Below are positions 50,333 to 62,038 of a stretch of DNA of 64,000 bases, one piece after another. Position 1 is the first letter of the stretch. Each line of letters starts with the position of its first letter. The notes below the pieces were generated by a model. It searched no databases. It saw only the letters and a list, made by a program, of their open reading frames with translations, and was not told the DNA's origin. The position numbers and the translations under genes were made by a program. The DNA comes from Mauremys mutica (taxonomy: Eukaryota; Chordata; Testudines; Geoemydidae). The DNA lies in assembly GCF_020497125.1 (NCBI RefSeq), contig NC_059075.1:43808003-43872002 (forward strand), read 5' to 3'.

Positions 50333-53300
50333 CTGATTCTGCATTTTGGGCTTCACACTTTGTTCTGATGGCTGATAGAAGATCTTGTAGCTCTGGAAGA
50401 AAATTCATTTTCTCCTTTATACATTTCTCATAGCCAATGTCCAGATTATGTTCCTCTTCCACAGAGGCAGTCACTTGTTTCTTCTGCATGAAATTGTCTT
50501 CACATGTAAAAGTAGTGATATCATGCTGAACTTTTTTAAACTGTTGTTCTAGCACCAAGAGTTTGTTTTTTTCACATAGACTCTTTAAAGGTTGGTTCAC
50601 TTCCTGAGACAATTTTGAATAAAGCTGTTGGTATGCAATGAATGGGTTGGATATATCTGTGTCCCCTTCAATTAATCTTTGGCTTTCTTTCCTTGTTTTC
50701 CTTGTAGCTTTTGCTGCCTGAACTGTGTCTTTCTCTTGTTCAGATTCATTTTCCTTTAACTCAGCCTCTCTCCTTTGCACGTTATTAAATTCTACCTTTA
50801 TCTGGTTTATCCTAATATCTTCCCTGTTTTCATTTGGGTCTAGGACAGGAATTGTGTGTTCAGAATTTCTTCTAAAGTCTCCATTATTATTTTTACTAAA
50901 CAAACTTCCAAGAAACTGTGAAGTTTTTGTAAAAATACTAGTCACCACTTCCTCTGTCATGACACCATTTTTATCATTTATATTTTGGGAGTCTGTTTTT
51001 TTCTGATCATCAGTATCTTTTTTGCTTTTTTCCTTACTATCTCTTGCTTTTTCAGATGTAGTTAATTTTTCTATATGATTCATGTTTTCAGTTGGAAGAG
51101 CATCTTCCCTGTCAATGTGTCTTATACCATTCAGATCTCTCTGTTTCACAGCATTTAAATGGAGTGTATCCAAGCCCTGCTCACTTTGTGAAGGTACACT
51201 TTCTATGTTGTTGTGTGCTGAATCATGATTATGGGGACTATGTGACAAAGGGTTATTAGGATTAGAGCCACCGTGATTTTTAAGAGGTGCCTGGGTTTGC
51301 AATTCAGTAGACTCAAAAGATTCTAAATGTAATGCTAGGTTTCTTTTTTCAGAGTTTTCAACTACACTAGATTGCTCTTGGAATAAATGTTCGTGTTCAG
51401 CAATTAGGATATGATTGGATTCTGCCGTTGTTTTTGTTGTAACTAAACTTTCTTCAGACATTTTCTGTGATTCTGCTACATCCTGTAACTTTGGTGTTAC
51501 ATTGTCATTTGAATGAGGATATGATGATATTTTCTGGTATTCACATTCATTTTCTGTATTTATGCTTTCCGTATCTTCATGATGACTTGAACTGCTGGGC
51601 TCAGGTACTTCTAAATCTGATGATATGGAAGATATCAAAGGCTCATGTTGGGAAGATGAATCATCCAGTTCGATATCTATTGGCTCTTTCTTACGGTGTG
51701 GTATAGTCATGGAAATTTGTTGAGATTGCAGCTCCTCTTCAGAAAAAGTATCAGCACTAGCGTCAGGTGCTATAATCTGTTCTTGTAGGACTTGTTCCCC
51801 AAGAACATTTACTGTTAATGAATCATCACTAATTCTAGGATTATCAGAATGCTGTTCAGATGGATTTGAAATATGTTCTCTTTTACTGTAGTCTTCATCT
51901 ATTTGCTCTTGTGGAAATGGCACAGAAGATTGTGGAACTTCATTGCCTTTGTTTTGCAAACCATACAGTAAATAATTTAATGTGTGACTGTCTTGCTCAA
52001 GAATTATATTCTCACTTTGTATTATTTCCTCAGACGTATCTACTGAAGATGTTTCTTGGTTAGCCAAAATATTTGCTCTCTTTTCATTTTGGGGTTTATT
52101 TGGCTCATAATTTTTTATCATTTGCTCACTGTGTTCTAGGTTATCTTCACCACACTTTGAAATATGTTGTGAAAAATTCTCTAGCTGTTTTATTCTGTCT
52201 TGGGGAAAATAACTTATGTCTTTGCTATTCACTACAATTTTGTCTAACACAACATCATCAACATTTGAGTTGGAAAAATTATCTTTTATGGAATCTTGTG
52301 AGACATCATGCAAACCTTTGTCAGAAGAATTTTTAGTATATTCCACATCGGTGAGTTCTCTTTCTTCTTCAGAATCCAAAGTAATATGTTGTCCCTGTAC
52401 TTCATTCTTTACATGGTGTTTTGATAGTGATTCATCAAATTCCAGAGAAGATAACTGGTCTGAAATTTGAACTTTCTTTGTGTCAGCAATGTGATCAATG
52501 CCAAATTCATGACCATTATCCCCTGAAAAAATTTCAGCTAAGCAACCCTGCCTTCCTCCCTTTTTATTAATATTTTGTTGACTAGAATAAGAATCTTCAC
52601 AGAAGTATCCATGTTGTTCTGGTAAATCTTTTATATTTAATTTTGATTGTAAAGATACCTGCTGCTCATCTTCTAAACTAGAACCTTCACTTTTCTCTTT
52701 TATATTAGAAAATTCCTCTCTTTCATTACTTTTAGAATTGTGTTCCTTGCATTTTGGATATGTAAATAAAGGGTCTACTCTGTGTTCTAACTGGGATTCT
52801 GTAAATGAAAGAAGTGAGCTATCTTTTACTAGTTTAGTATCTTTAATTGTGTTTTCACTATCTTGTTCAATATTTTGCATTGTCAACGGAGAAAATAGAA
52901 CACTTTCTTTGGAAATGTCTACACTACTCTTCTCTAGTACTTGTTCATTGCTCTTCTGATTTGTTTGGCCTTTCAGTTCAATTTCTTTGCCATTTGTAAT
53001 CTGGCCATTTTCATCATCAAAGCTCAGAGTCTCTGGTAGCCTTTGCAGAGAATGCTCATCTTTGGTTGCAAAACACTGGAAGCTCAGTATGTTTTTATAA
53101 TGTCTAACAGAAAAGACAGACTGTGGTTCTTCAAACTGGTTTTGCTTGTCTTTCTCAGAATTATAAGCTATGTCTAAGTCATGAGATAAACTTAAAGATG
53201 ATAAAAGCTGGGCTACAACTGATTCCTGTGTGTCTTGAGAAACTATAGATTCCTGCTCCTTTTGATCATCTGATCTGTCCATATTAAAATCTATGTTGCC

Positions 53301-55751
53301 AGAGATATTTTCATACCAACCTGCCTGGTGATTTTTGCTCTCTGATTCCTCTGTTATCTCTTTTACTTCAGTATTTTCTATTACTTGACATTCTGCTGCT
53401 GAATTTTGTTCTGTACTGTAAAGCTCAGTTAGTTTGTTTTTGTCTGATATTCCTTGAGTAAGAGGTGACTCAGCTTCATTTTGGATTTTCTTGAAGTTCA
53501 GAAGACTATCTACATTTGCTGGCAACTCCCCAGAACTTGGTGTGTCATATTCTGAATCTACTGATTCTTGTTTATTTGTTTTCAGATTATTTTGTCCTTC
53601 ATCTTGCATCATTTCAGCTATTTCTCTTTTTGATTTCCTCTCTGTGTAAGTTTCAGTTTCCTGTAGGTTTAAACTACTCATTTCTTCATTCTTATCTGTT
53701 CTGTCCTCTTTATGTTCAATTGGTTCCTCTTTTGATAACACATGCTGTTCACTAGAATAAAAATCTTCACTTATATATTCATGTTGTACTGGTGAATCTA
53801 TAGTATTTTCTAACTTTAAATCTAAAGATACGTGCTGCTGGTCTTTGGAGATAGGGACATCACTGTTATCTTTTATATTAGAAAATTCCTGTCTTTCACT
53901 ACCATCAGAAATGGGTTCCTCAGGGTTTGAATACCTAGATATTTGTGAATGTTGACCTGGGGAGATTTTAGGTTCTAATTGGGATTCTACAGATAAAAGG
54001 GGTGAAATACTGTTATCATTTACTAATCTGGCATCTTGTATATTTTTTTCACTACTTTGTTCATTACTTTGCACTGCTAATGGGGACAACAGAACACTTT
54101 CTTGGGACATTGCCACATCTCCCGTCCCTTGCACATTCTCACTAACCCTCTGATTTGCTTGTAATTTCACTGCAGTTTCTTTACTTCCTTGTAATATTTC
54201 ATCATTATTTTCAAATTGGGAGAGTTCTTCACTAAAGTTCAAATCCTCCTGTGCACTTTGCACAGATTCCTTTACTTTGGTTGTTAAACTGTGAAAGCCC
54301 AGTATGTTTGTAAAATGACTAAGTGAGAGGAGAGATTGAGATTTTTCAAACGTGTCATGCTTGTCTTCTTCTGAATTTTTAGCAACAGTGGAGTCTAAGC
54401 TCTGAGGTGAGCTGGGAAAAGAATGAAGCTGGGATGTAACTGATTCCTGTGTGCTATGAGCAACCAAAGATTCCTGCCCCTGTTGATTATCTGATGTGTC
54501 CCTATTAAAAGTAATGAAGTTACTATATATATTTTCATACCAACCTGACTGGCCATTTATGCTTTCTGACTCCTGAGTTATCTCTTTCACTTCAGTGTTT
54601 TCCATAACTTGAGTTTCTGATACTGGGTCTTGTTCTGAACTGTAAGGTTCAATTAGTTTGTCTTTGTCAGCAACGTCTGTAGTAAAAGATGACTCTTCTG
54701 CATTTTTGGTGCTCTTTAAATTGAGAGGATTATCTTCATTTACTGGCAGTTCCCCAGAAGTTGGTGTTTTATTGTCGGAATCTAGTATTTCTTGTACAAT
54801 ATTTTTCTTGTTATTTTGTTCTTCACTTATCATTACTTCGGCTCTTTCCTTTTTCAGTTCTCTGTCCATCTGAGATTCAGTCTCTTGTGGGCTCAAAGTC
54901 TGAATTTCTTCATTCTTATCTGTTGCAACCTTCATTTCTCTGCTTTGCTCCTCTTTTGTTATAGTGTTCTCTTTCTTAGCATGCCCAAATGTTAAAACAT
55001 CACTTAAACCCAAATTAAACCAGCTTGATTTGGATACCTCACTGTCACTCTTTTGCTTTTCTTCTGTTGATGTTTCTGCAGCTGAATTTCTTTGTTCAAA
55101 CTCAGAATGTTCAGCATTACTAGAACTATCATAGATTTGTGGATTATGTTCTTTGGACAGTAAACCAAGGCCTGAATTCTCTCTGCCAAAACGTAGTAAA
55201 TCTGTCAGTCTACTCTGAAACCAGCCAGAAGGCTCTGGTTTATCCTCATCATTTAGTTCTTTCATGTCACTTTCATCAGTTATTGCTATTTTTCTGCTTC
55301 TGAATGTATTTTCTTCTAGAGACTCGGTAACTGTTTCAAAAACTTCCTCAACTTGTTTACTTCCTAGTCCAAGCCATCCTACAACACCAGAAACAGTCCA
55401 TGTAGATTGTATTGGAACTGGTTTCAATGGGTGACTGCTTTCAGCTTCTTGCGGGACAGCATCATCTTTTCCATTTTTGTTCTTTCTGAACAATTTATTG
55501 CTCTCTGTCTCCTTTTGAGTGTGAGGGTCTTTGAATTTTCTGTCTAATTCATCACTTTCAGGAACTGACTCAATTCCATGTTTCCGCTGGAAGGAAATAC
55601 TTGTCTGTTTCGGGAGCTCACCTTCGGGCATCTTTGATTCTGGCTCTGTGTAAGGTAATGGATATTCACTTTCTTCATTATGCTCATGCAATACACTATC
55701 TTTATTTTCCAAAGGGTATTCACCTCCATCAAGACAAAGGAAATCAGTTTC
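50333..55751 (-). CDS. MIA2: MIA2 exon 4: giant luminal exon
   Basis: A single open exon of 5,419 bp encoding residues 113-1918. It opens ETDFLCLDGG, supplying the fourth cysteine (Cys118) of the MIA domain. The rest is acidic, Ser/Glu/Gln-rich and probably disordered. Five short Trp motifs of the type GWF...FG recur (near residues 237, 288, 356, 515 and 923), and a tandem duplication covers residues 389-1176. Near the end a Lys/Glu/Gln-rich, helix-forming stretch holds cysteines (SLCEKNK, TFTCEDN, YEKCIKEK, RTKCEAQ). The donor is TCAG followed by GTACTG, phase 1. The human counterpart, as remembered, encodes only about 500 residues. Only the ends and the Trp motifs can be matched to human by eye. 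It remains open throughout and is flanked by good splice sites, so it is a functional exon, not a retrocopy. Confidence 0.93.
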
Positions 55752-56136
55752 CTAAAAGAATAATATTCACCTTTTTATTATGTGCATGAATGTTTTAAAG
55801 TATTTTGTAATAAAATAATATACCCATTTTATCTACTTTTTTGCTTATGTACAATAGTATGTGTGTATAGCCTTGTATGAGGAAATGTAGGTAATCTGGA
55901 TATTCCTCATGGCTCTATTTGGCTTAGTTGCTATAATATTTGAATCTAAACTTATTAATAGAGATCTGTGTCTGAGCACTATACACAGTCAAATGGTAAA
56001 ATAACAAGAAAAACACATACTGAATTACCCCAAAGAAGACTGGTAATGACACCTGAGTTTCTATCCATGTATCACCTGGAGAACAGAATTTCAGCTGTTC
56101 ATCAGTATACAGGGAAGATTGGTGATATTAGTTTAC

Positions 56137-56223
56137 CTTAGCTGGCACTTCTACTTCTTGTGTAATAAAAACATCTTCAATTTGAACAGCATTCTTTGGG
56201 AAATATCCAAAATCCTTCCCTTT
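56137..56223 (-). CDS. MIA2: MIA2 exon 3: end of SH3-like domain
   Basis: Encodes residues 84-112, starting KGKDFGYFPKNAVQIEDVF, the classical last strands of the MIA SH3-like fold. Exactly 29 codons, phase 0 at both ends, TATAG acceptor and GTAAAC donor. Confidence 0.95.
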
Positions 56224-57334
56224 CTATAAAAATAAAAACGGAAGGAGAGTATTTAGTGTTTTGTTATATATACAGATGATGTGTGTATCTTTGCATGTTA
56301 AGAACTTATGATCAAACAAATACTTAGATTAGAAGAGCCCTCTAAAGTTGATATTCAGACCCATTTTGGTCAATGGAACCCCTTCTCCTTCACAAATACA
56401 TTTTTTCTCCATCACTTCTTGAAGCGTATGACATTATATACCCCATGCTATGTTTTACAGTATACACTTGCACATTACTATTGTGAACATGTGTTGGTTC
56501 AGTATCAAAACAGTAACCTGGACACAGCTTTAATTCATGTGTTGTTATATGCACTAATGATTTGATCCCACTCCCACTGAAATCAGTGGCAAAGCTCCCA
56601 GTGACTTAAGTCAGACCAAATTCATTCCCTCATAGCAAATGAGAACCATACTCCTCCATGTATCTTATGTTCACAAATGTAATGTATATATCAGGTACCT
56701 ACTACCAGCCCTAAATTATTTCTCTGTGTAGGATGTGCTAGGGAACTAGATGAGAAATTGTTATGATCCACGTCAACAGGAGGTACCGGGTTATCTAGTA
56801 ATCTGAGCTACCAAACTCCTAACTGAAAGAAAAGCATTACATTTGTATATTATCAATGATCAATGATCACCTGTGCTGCTTTTGAAATTATTCCGCTCTA
56901 CTGGGTAAATCTATATTTTATGACATGTTAAAATTTTCAAAATGCATAAAATTTCACTGATAGACTGCGTTGGTTAACTTTATTTTTTGTAGAGCTATCC
57001 GGTTCTTCTGTTGTAACCATCACCTGGTATTTGAGCACTTACAGGGTCTGAACTATATGCAAACACATGTCCACTGTATCTTAAGTCCACCACTGTCTTA
57101 ACCATTTGACCATTCTGTTGAAGGTGCTCAAGAAAAATTCCCAATTACTTCTTTGGGAGTTTTGTTTTAACAAAGATTGCAGGATGAGACACCAAAATTG
57201 GATTTTTGATTAGATAGTTTTAACAACTCCTTACCTACATTCTAATCAGTCTGTGGATGCTTGACCCAATAGACCTGAACTGTTCTAAGTAAGCCATGTA
57301 GTTAAAAGACAAATGATATGGTAGTGAGTATAGC

Positions 57335-57540
57335 ATAATTACTGTGAGACTGAAGACCAGGATTGCAGTCTCTGCTCTATCACTCCCAGTGAGACCGTGG
57401 CCAAATCTGTGGTTAACTTTCCCTATCTGGGGAAAATGGAAATCTTAACTACCTACCTCACAAAGATGCTGTGAGCCTTAATTGGCTAATGTTCATCAAG
57501 TGTTGTAAAATCCCCAGATTACAGGTATTATAGATGTGCA
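57335..57540. repeat. MIR-type CORE-SINE
   Basis: Recognisable as an old MIR: CCTACCTCACAAAGATGCTG and GTGAGCCTTAATTGGC follow a CTATCTGGGGAAAATGGAAA block. Confidence 0.55.
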
Positions 57541-57552
57541 AATGTATTATTA

Positions 57553-58199
57553 CAGGGGTGGCCAAACCATGGCTTGTGAGCCACATGTGCCTCTTTTACA
57601 GTTAACATGCGGCTCACGAAGCCTCCTATACCCCCCCATTTTCTGCCTACCAGACTGAGTGGGGAGTTCAGGGCTTCTGCCCTGCAGCGGGGTGGTGGGG
57701 CTAGAGGCTTCTGCCAAAGACGGCTGGTGCCTGCGGAGAGTGGGGAGCACAATTTAAAGGTTCATCCCCCCGAACAGCTTGAGTCACGCCCCGCCCCCCA
57801 GCATGCCTCCCCTCTTACCCTCACCAGCCCCTCCCTGCAGCTCCCATGTGTTAGCTTTGTGTGGAGAGAGGCAGCAGCAAAAGCAGCGTCTCTCCCTACA
57901 GCTCCCAGCTGTTTGAAGTTGCCTTGCCCCACAGCTGCAGCTCCCAACTTGCTGGCTCCAGCAGCTGCTGTGCAGGGAGGGGGGGTCCAGTGACACCATG
58001 TGACCAAGCAGGGCCAGCAAACCCTGGCAAAAAGCTTTGGGGGGCACATGACATCGCGTCCTCCCCCCCCCCACCATGTGTTATCTCTGTTTTTTTCTCC
58101 AGCAGGGAGGAGGGTCTCGGAGCTTCAGACCTCCAAGGCGTGCCTGTCCAGGCGTGGCTCTCAAATTTCTGAAGATTGTTGTATGCTTGACCACCCCTG
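57553..58199. mobile_element. hAT-type non-autonomous element in intron 2
   Basis: Termini CAGGGGTGGCCAAACC and GACCACCCCTG; 8-bp target duplication TATTATTA / TATTATTG with one mismatch. GC-rich interior with spurious open frames. Confidence 0.8.
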
Positions 58200-58256
58200 T
58201 ATTATTGTTTTACTTGGTTTGCTCATAGTGAAATTATTGCAGACTGAAATACTTAC

Positions 58257-58390
58257 ACTTCCTGCCCACAAATCTTCCCTTTTTCTTGAAAGTTTGGAGT
58301 ATACGATTATCTCTTCCCCCCTTTTGAATTTCAGATATCGGCAGTCAGGCCCTACGTAGTCTTTAGTGCCTTGGACTCTGATCATTGCAG
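58257..58390 (-). CDS. MIA2: MIA2 exon 2: SH3-like (MOTH) domain core
   Basis: Encodes residues 39-83. It carries the family signature DYVGPDCRYLKFKRGEEI with the third conserved cysteine (Cys55), and ends EDLWAGS before a GTAAGT donor. Acceptor is ATATATTCAG. Family knowledge: the MIA/SH3-like domain lies in the ER lumen and, in TANGO1, recognises cargo adaptors. Joins exon 1 in phase 1 and exon 3 in phase 0. Confidence 0.95.
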
Positions 58391-59953
58391 CTGAATATAT
58401 GTAAAAAGGGAGCAAAAAGCAACTATAATAACTACTTTTCTTAAATCATTCATCACTGAAAAAGTAGATGTGATGTATATAAAGAAACACTAAAAATTGT
58501 TTATATATGAATAAAATATGTTTTATGATAATATCACTGTTTAAATTCTAAAGTAGAAAGCTATTAAAAACTGGAATATACATTGGAGACCCTATCCTGC
58601 TCTCATTTAAGTCAATGGCAAAAATCCTATTGACATCAGTGAGAACAAATTCCAGCCCTAGATGTGCAGACCATTTTCAGTATTGGCACACACAAAACTT
58701 CCAGTGCCTTCAACAGGAGTTATACATGTGGAGCTGCTGATCCAAACACAACAAGTATTTTGATTGTTTGATTTCTAAATATTGCACATTTTCATTGACT
58801 TATTTTTCAGCTATTTTAGTCATGTCTTTTGACCGTAATATTAAAGACAAAAAAGCTAAGTTTAAACAATGTAAGCATGAAAGAATAGACATGTTGCCAA
58901 AAGCAGGAAAATTAAAGTCTAGGTGGCTGGCTTTCATTTCAATTTCCTTTTCAATAACTTTATAGATACTATACTCAATTTGAGTCCCAATCCCTCCCAT
59001 AAGCTGCTCCACAGAAACAGACACCTGAGCCTGCATGGAGCCCTCTGAAGTCAATGGGGCTCCAAATGGGTACAAGGATCCATCTGCACAGAGCAACTTG
59101 CAGGATTGGGAACTCTGTGTGCAAATGTCAGCTTGCAAGGTGGATAGGCTCTCAATTTTGAAAGTGCAAAAATGTGTAAGTGCAAAATCCAAGGAGGCAG
59201 CTGAAAAATTGTCTCCAAGTGTAAGTGACAAGCAGGTTTCACAGTGGTAATCAGAGAGGTGGCTTTTCTACAAAGTATCCATCTTGTATCACTGCCATTT
59301 CTGATTCTGCAGCAAGCCTGGACAGCTATTTATGCAGACAATTCACCCAAATTATATAGGGCTTTTCTGTCCTATTCCTTAACTAGTTTCTGCCCTTAAT
59401 TCACACCATAGCAGGAAAAATAAATACAGGGAAAATGAGCAGTATCTTTCACAAGAAGAACTTATAATGGAAAAAAATAACATTTTGCTAAACCAGAATG
59501 TGTTCTGTAAACATTTTTATATTCATTTTACATTTACAGAATATATCAGTTTAGAATTGTTTAAAAGTATTTCAGTATACAGAGAAGAATCATAAAAAAA
59601 ATAAATTAGATGCTTCTTAACATAGACTATTTTGAGGAAACTCATGGAAAACTATAAGGTGTTAGCTCCAAGTTTCTAATGTACTGGTAACAAGAAGCAT
59701 TTCTACTGAACTTTGTCCTTTTGCATATTTCCACAACACAATCCCACAGGAGGGTTTTCCAGTAATATTTTTCCTTTATTGAAAATATATAGGGGTATCT
59801 TTCATAAGCCTAACGCTGTGACAACAGTACATTAAAGCATTTACACTTCCCAAATTTTCTTTCACATTTTTATTGTGGGCTTCTACATTGTGATTTTAAA
59901 TGACTGCATATGGATTTACCAGACTAATTAAAAACAAAAAAAGGTTAACTTAC
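58391..59953. other. Intron 1 of MIA2
   Basis: No exon recognised. Short fragments with the TCAATGG(C/G) type word near 58610 and 59045 belong to an old interspersed family I cannot name with certainty. Confidence 0.5.
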
Positions 59954-60068
59954 TTTCACATTCCTGATCGGCACACTTTTTCCACTCTGACAGTAGCTTT
60001 GTACTCTGCAGACTTGTTAAAAATGAAATTACTAACAGCAAAATTCTGTGGTCCAAAAACTTCGCCAT
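59954..60068 (-). CDS. MIA2: MIA2 exon 1: signal peptide and start of MIA/SH3-like domain
   Basis: Encodes residues 1-38. The ATG has A at -3 and G at +4. MAKF, charged residues and a hydrophobic run (ILLLVISFL) form a signal peptide, probably cleaved near residue 22. Cys32 and Cys37 are the first two conserved cysteines of the MIA fold. The donor GTAAGT follows directly, leaving phase 1. The start resembles human MIA2 (MAKF...HRILLL). Confidence 0.95.
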
Positions 60069-60320
60069 ACTAGAAAAGCAAAACGTAAATCTAGAATTTG
60101 GCAAAACTGCGCAAGTAGGATTGGTATTCAGTCAGCAGAAATCTCCAATATTATTGTACTTAACCTAACCAAATGTTGAAAATAAGATCCCATTTTCCTT
60201 CCGGCTGAAGAACTGCTTAAGCAGAAGAGCATTAGATTTCCACAATTTGCAGAGTCAGGTATCCTGATTAAACACATAGGCTTAATAATTAACTAAGTTT
60301 TGATAGTTGGACTAGTATTT
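60069..60320 (-). promoter_or_regulatory. MIA2: Distal MIA2 promoter region (long isoform)
   Basis: AT-rich, not a CpG island. It holds a near-consensus HNF1 site (60281-60293) and an ETS-type core CCGGAAG on the minus strand (60198-60204). I found no convincing TATA box, so the start site is unknown. Human MIA2 is liver-enriched and HNF1-controlled (established knowledge), which fits. Confidence 0.6.
60281..60293. promoter_or_regulatory. HNF1 binding site candidate
   Basis: On the minus strand the sequence is GTTAATTATTAAG, matching the palindromic consensus GTTAATNATTAAC at all but the last base. It lies about 215 bp upstream of the long-isoform ATG. Confidence 0.65.
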
Positions 60321-60784
60321 TGAATACTAAGCAATGAACTCTATCCAGGCTGAAGATTTTAGACCTCCTAGAAGCTAATAAGCAAGTGGGTTATACTGTA
60401 CTATATGTGGCTTATGGGAAATTGTGGGGCAAAAATTCAACATTTGTAGAAAGCTTTAGTGAAAATTATGGTTTACTTTCCTGATTGTTGAAGGAATATT
60501 TTTAAAATACATCTCTTCAACACATTGTGAGCTCAGTCTCTCATGTATTGGCTCAATTTCTTGTGTAAATTGATTTGCGCAATTGCCTTTATAGCTGCCA
60601 ACTTGTTTTTTTTGTTTTTTTTTTCAGAAAAAAATCCTCAAAGGTTGAGAGGCTTATTGTCCCCAGCCACCAGAATGTTCTGCGTGTTCTGGTGTACGTT
60701 AGGTTATTTTTACATTAATATATCAATGATCAGGGCCTCAAAGTGAATGCATTTTTTTCAGTGTGCTCTTCTCAAGTGCTGCAC

Positions 60785-60895
60785 CTGATCCTGCAAGGTG
60801 CTGAGTGCCTCCCAAGGGAGGCTAAGCCTCTCAACTTCCATTGACTTTAATGGGAGTGGTGGTGCTCAACACCTCACAGGATCAAGGCCTCAAGG
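60785..60895. repeat. Inverted repeat around GATCCTG(C)
   Basis: CCTGATCCTGCAAGGTGCTG on the left and CACCTCACAGGATCAAGG on the right pair imperfectly, enclosing about 70 bp. It lies in the upstream flank of MIA2. Confidence 0.5.
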
Positions 60896-61682
60896 ATATG
60901 TTTACACTGCTGTCACCACAGGATCGGTGCTATACCTCCAGCTTTGGAACAGTCTCTAGGAGGAACCCTTTCAGAGTGCCTGACCTCCTAGGGATCTCAC
61001 TCTGCCTTCACGGTAAGCCATGTGGCTTCACCACCTCCTTGGACTGGATCTCTGGGCCTTTAGGACTTTTCCTTCACATCTCAGCTGAGCCCAAGATAAG
61101 CTTTTGGCAGAAACTTGTACAGTCTTCAGGGATTAATGCACCTCGGCCAGCATTTGCAGTGACACTCAAACCACATTGTCAAAACAGTAGGGTTTATTAG
61201 TCAACTGGGACACAGCATAGGAAGTCCTTAGGTTATCAGGGAGAAATGAAGGTTAAAGAATACATCATTCTGATAAGCCCAGAGGCCAGTCAAGCTGCAG
61301 TGAACCCCATTGTTCAAGTTCTGTCTCTCAATCTGACCTCCAGTCCTTGGTCAGACTCCAGTTGAGAGCCCGGACTCCTTTCCCCAACCAACTCTTATCC
61401 CAGACCTCACACCACTCCAGTCCTTTGTTCTTGGGCTGGGGATTGTTGCTCCACTTCCCAGGACCTTGAGGAGAAGCAGGGAAATCCATATCCTTCTGGG
61501 TCGTTGGTTACTAGGTGTCAATGTCTTGGTGATTGTATTTGCCATTGTCTTCTCAGCTACTCTGCTGATATGTGAAACTAAGGCTGAGACACTAGGTAAC
61601 AATGCAGCATGTAGGGGAAACTGAGACACTCATAGGCTTCATACAAATATTACAGAAAATTCCCACATTGTCACAAATGCAC

Positions 61683-62038
61683 ACTAAGCCGACGCTCTGA
61701 CTCAGGTTTGAGTCCAAGCCTGCCCTCCATCCACACACAAATCAGTCTGACTCAGGTCAGCAAGCACTCAGGACCCAGGTCCTAGCCTGAATCCCACTGA
61801 GATTCAGGTTCAAGCCCTGCCATTTTGCAGTGTGGATGCAGCTCAAGACATAGACCTGAGTCAGAGGATCTGTGTTGTCAGTATAGAAGTTTAGCATGTC
61901 CGCAAGACCCAGGTCCAGCAATTGTGAGCCCAAGTTTACAATGCAATTTGGATGCTCAAATGCAGTCTTAGAAACACTAATTCCAAATGTCTAAGTCCCA
62001 CAGAGCTGGGTTTACAATATAGTGTAGACATATCCTGA
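61683..62038. repeat. GTGTAGACATA-end repeat, upstream flank
   Basis: GACTCAGG and GAGTCC-type words recur, ending ATAGTGTAGACATATCC. Same end type as the copies at 4885 and 7660. No gene is visible between 60320 and 62900. Confidence 0.45.

Larger units (their letters stand above)
1825..60068 (-). other. MIA2: MIA2 (TALI/cTAGE5) gene, coding span of the long isoform
   Basis: Cargo receptor of the TANGO1 family at ER exit sites. Family knowledge: the luminal side engages bulky cargo such as lipoprotein particles with TANGO1, while the cytosolic coiled coils and proline-rich tail bind SEC12, TANGO1 and SEC23 to shape COPII carriers. Twenty-nine coding exons were placed by hand; every junction is GT/AG, phases agree, and the order matches remembered human MIA2 from the MAKF start to a QQDT-stop end (human QQET). 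Predicted length is about 2,826 residues (2,810 with the alternative exon 5 acceptor) against about 1,412 in human. The coiled-coil and proline-rich exons align closely with human; the luminal exon does not. The identification is very secure; individual splice choices are inference. Confidence 0.97.

Noticed and set aside
57607..58172. Several 95-128-residue frames on both strands
   Set aside because: All lie inside the GC-rich interior of the hAT element at 57553-58199.
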